Positions 51,802-52,225 of a stretch of DNA of 52,225 nt are shown here, one piece after another. The notes beneath the pieces are model-generated. The model was not told the DNA's origin, made no database searches, and saw only the letters and a program-made list of their open reading frames with translations. The stretch's first letter is position 1. Each line of letters starts with the position of its first letter. A program made the translations under genes and the position numbers. The stretch is from JBDRNO01 sp043811005 (GTDB lineage Bacteria; Bacteroidota; Bacteroidia; NORP154): contig JBDRNO010000022.1 of NCBI GenBank assembly GCA_043811005.1, positions 1-52,225 of the forward strand, given 5' to 3'.

Positions 51802-51845
51802 TTTGTAAACAAATTTAGAATTTTATATCTTTGTACTTGCACAAA
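51802..51845. promoter_or_regulatory. Overlapping divergent Bacteroidota promoters
   Basis: Rightward: TTTG (51802-51805), 20 nt, TATCTTTG (51826-51833), ahead of the antitoxin gene. Leftward: TTTG (51845-51842), 24 nt, TAAATTTG (51817-51810), ahead of the porP-like gene. The two -33/-7 pairs interleave, so the transcripts may compete. Confidence 0.6.
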
Positions 51846-51949
51846 TAGCGCAGATTTAGTATAAAACCTAAGTAATATTTTATTATGTGTTTTGATATTT
51901 TCTATTTTTTAGTTTAAATTCTTAATAACTTTTCATAATTTTTTTTCTA

Positions 51950-52192
51950 ATGGAGCAATTAGTAGTAAATATAGATAAACTTTCGAATGCAAAATTACTA
52001 ATAAGTCTGCTAAAGGAACTTAATTTTGTTAAATCAGCAAGCAGGATAAGAAACAAAGCTATTACAAAAAAACTTCCTCTATGTAAATTTAAGAGCAAGG
52101 AAGAATTTTGGGAAACATTTGGCACAGGAAAGAATACTAATATTGATATAAAATATATAAAAGAAAACGCATGGCGGAAAATCAGGCAGTAA
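51950..52192 (+). CDS. Probable antitoxin of a PIN-domain toxin-antitoxin pair
   Basis: This 80-aa protein (MEQLVVNIDKLSNAKLLISL) is small and basic, with an N-terminal strand-helix segment and a C-terminal tail GKNTNIDIKYIKENAWRKIR. Its last 22 bp overlap the start of the next gene in another frame, typical of vapB/vapC pairs. The N-terminal pattern is not clearly AbrB or MetJ type, so the family is unassigned. Antitoxin function is inferred from size, overlap and the PIN-like neighbour. A well-formed promoter lies at 51802-51833. Confidence 0.65.
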   Translation: MEQLVVNIDKLSNAKLLISLLKELNFVKSASRIRNKAITKKLPLCKFKSKEEFWETFGTGKNTNIDIKYIKENAWRKIRQ

Positions 52193-52225
52193 TTCTTGAT
52201 AGTAACATAATCATAGAATTGTATA
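52171..52225 (+). CDS. PIN-domain toxin (VapC-like), cut by window end
   Basis: ATG 52171 starts MAENQAVILDSNIIIELY, and the sequence ends here. VILDSNIIIELY matches the first motif of PIN-domain ribonucleases, in which the Asp (residue 10) is a metal ligand. The overlap of 22 bp with the preceding small gene supports a toxin-antitoxin unit. Only 18 codons are visible, so the remaining acidic residues cannot be checked. Confidence 0.6.
   Translation, partial: MAENQAVILDSNIIIELY

Overview
This window is AT-rich chromosomal DNA from a member of the Bacteroidota, most likely an environmental, gliding-type (Cytophaga/Bacteroidales-like) lineage. The evidence is gldF and gldG upstream of dnaN, a PorP/SprF-type protein of the type IX secretion system (T9SS), three secreted proteins with T9SS type A or type B C-terminal sorting domains, Bacteroidota-style promoters (TTTG, about 20 nt, TAnnTTTG), and no obvious Shine-Dalgarno sequences. 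I found no tRNA, rRNA, CRISPR array or intact insertion sequence.

Layout. 0.1-0.9 kb: an FtsE-like ATPase (-). 1.2-4.3 kb: two membrane GT-C glycosyltransferases (-), divergent from a TetR regulator. 4.3-12.5 kb: a complete efflux cluster reading right (TetR, TolC, HlyD, two ABC ATPases, two ABC-2 permeases), equivalent to E. coli cecR-ybhGFSR plus an outer-membrane channel, but with its genes pushed apart by repeats. 12.5-15.4 kb: a T9SS cargo with a seven-repeat predicted beta-propeller (-). 15.8-24.8 kb: a housekeeping block (purC and phoH leftward; SAM hydrolase, a small monooxygenase-like protein, gldF, gldG, a DUF4340-like protein and dnaN rightward). 24.9-26.3 kb: an unrecognised lipoprotein and secreted-protein pair. 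26.5-30.9 kb: a MORN-repeat protein, a zinc phospholipase C/nuclease-like protein, comB and gcvT (-). 31.4-33.2 kb: a FlaA1/PglF-type sugar-nucleotide dehydratase (+). 33.4-36.9 kb: a T9SS cargo with a C39-like peptidase domain and a 200-aa companion (-). 37.1-41.1 kb: two DUF3857/transglutaminase-like paralogues, one apparently lacking its catalytic residues (-). 41.5-44.7 kb: mscL and an outer-membrane beta-barrel receptor (+). 44.8-51.8 kb: a giant frameshifted type-B adhesin downstream of a porP/sprF-like gene (-). 51.9-52.2 kb: an antitoxin overlapping the first 18 codons of a PIN-domain toxin, cut by the window end.

The most unusual aspect is the intergenic DNA. At least four families of dispersed palindromic or composite repeats recur. 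One family (called A here) has two characteristic arms, is itself interrupted by other repeats, and repeatedly abuts gene starts; it supplies the TTG start of phoH and promoter-like boxes before mscL and dnaN. Repeats have also entered two signal-peptide coding regions in frame. A small element at 8.4-8.7 kb is bounded by nested inverted repeats and holds an internally deleted four-helix-bundle (23S IVS-type) gene.

Functionally, the window combines envelope biology (glycosyltransfer, drug or lipid efflux, T9SS surface proteins, gliding ABC subunits, osmotic release) with a few core metabolism and replication genes. All functional calls are from reading the translated sequence against remembered family features; no database search was run.
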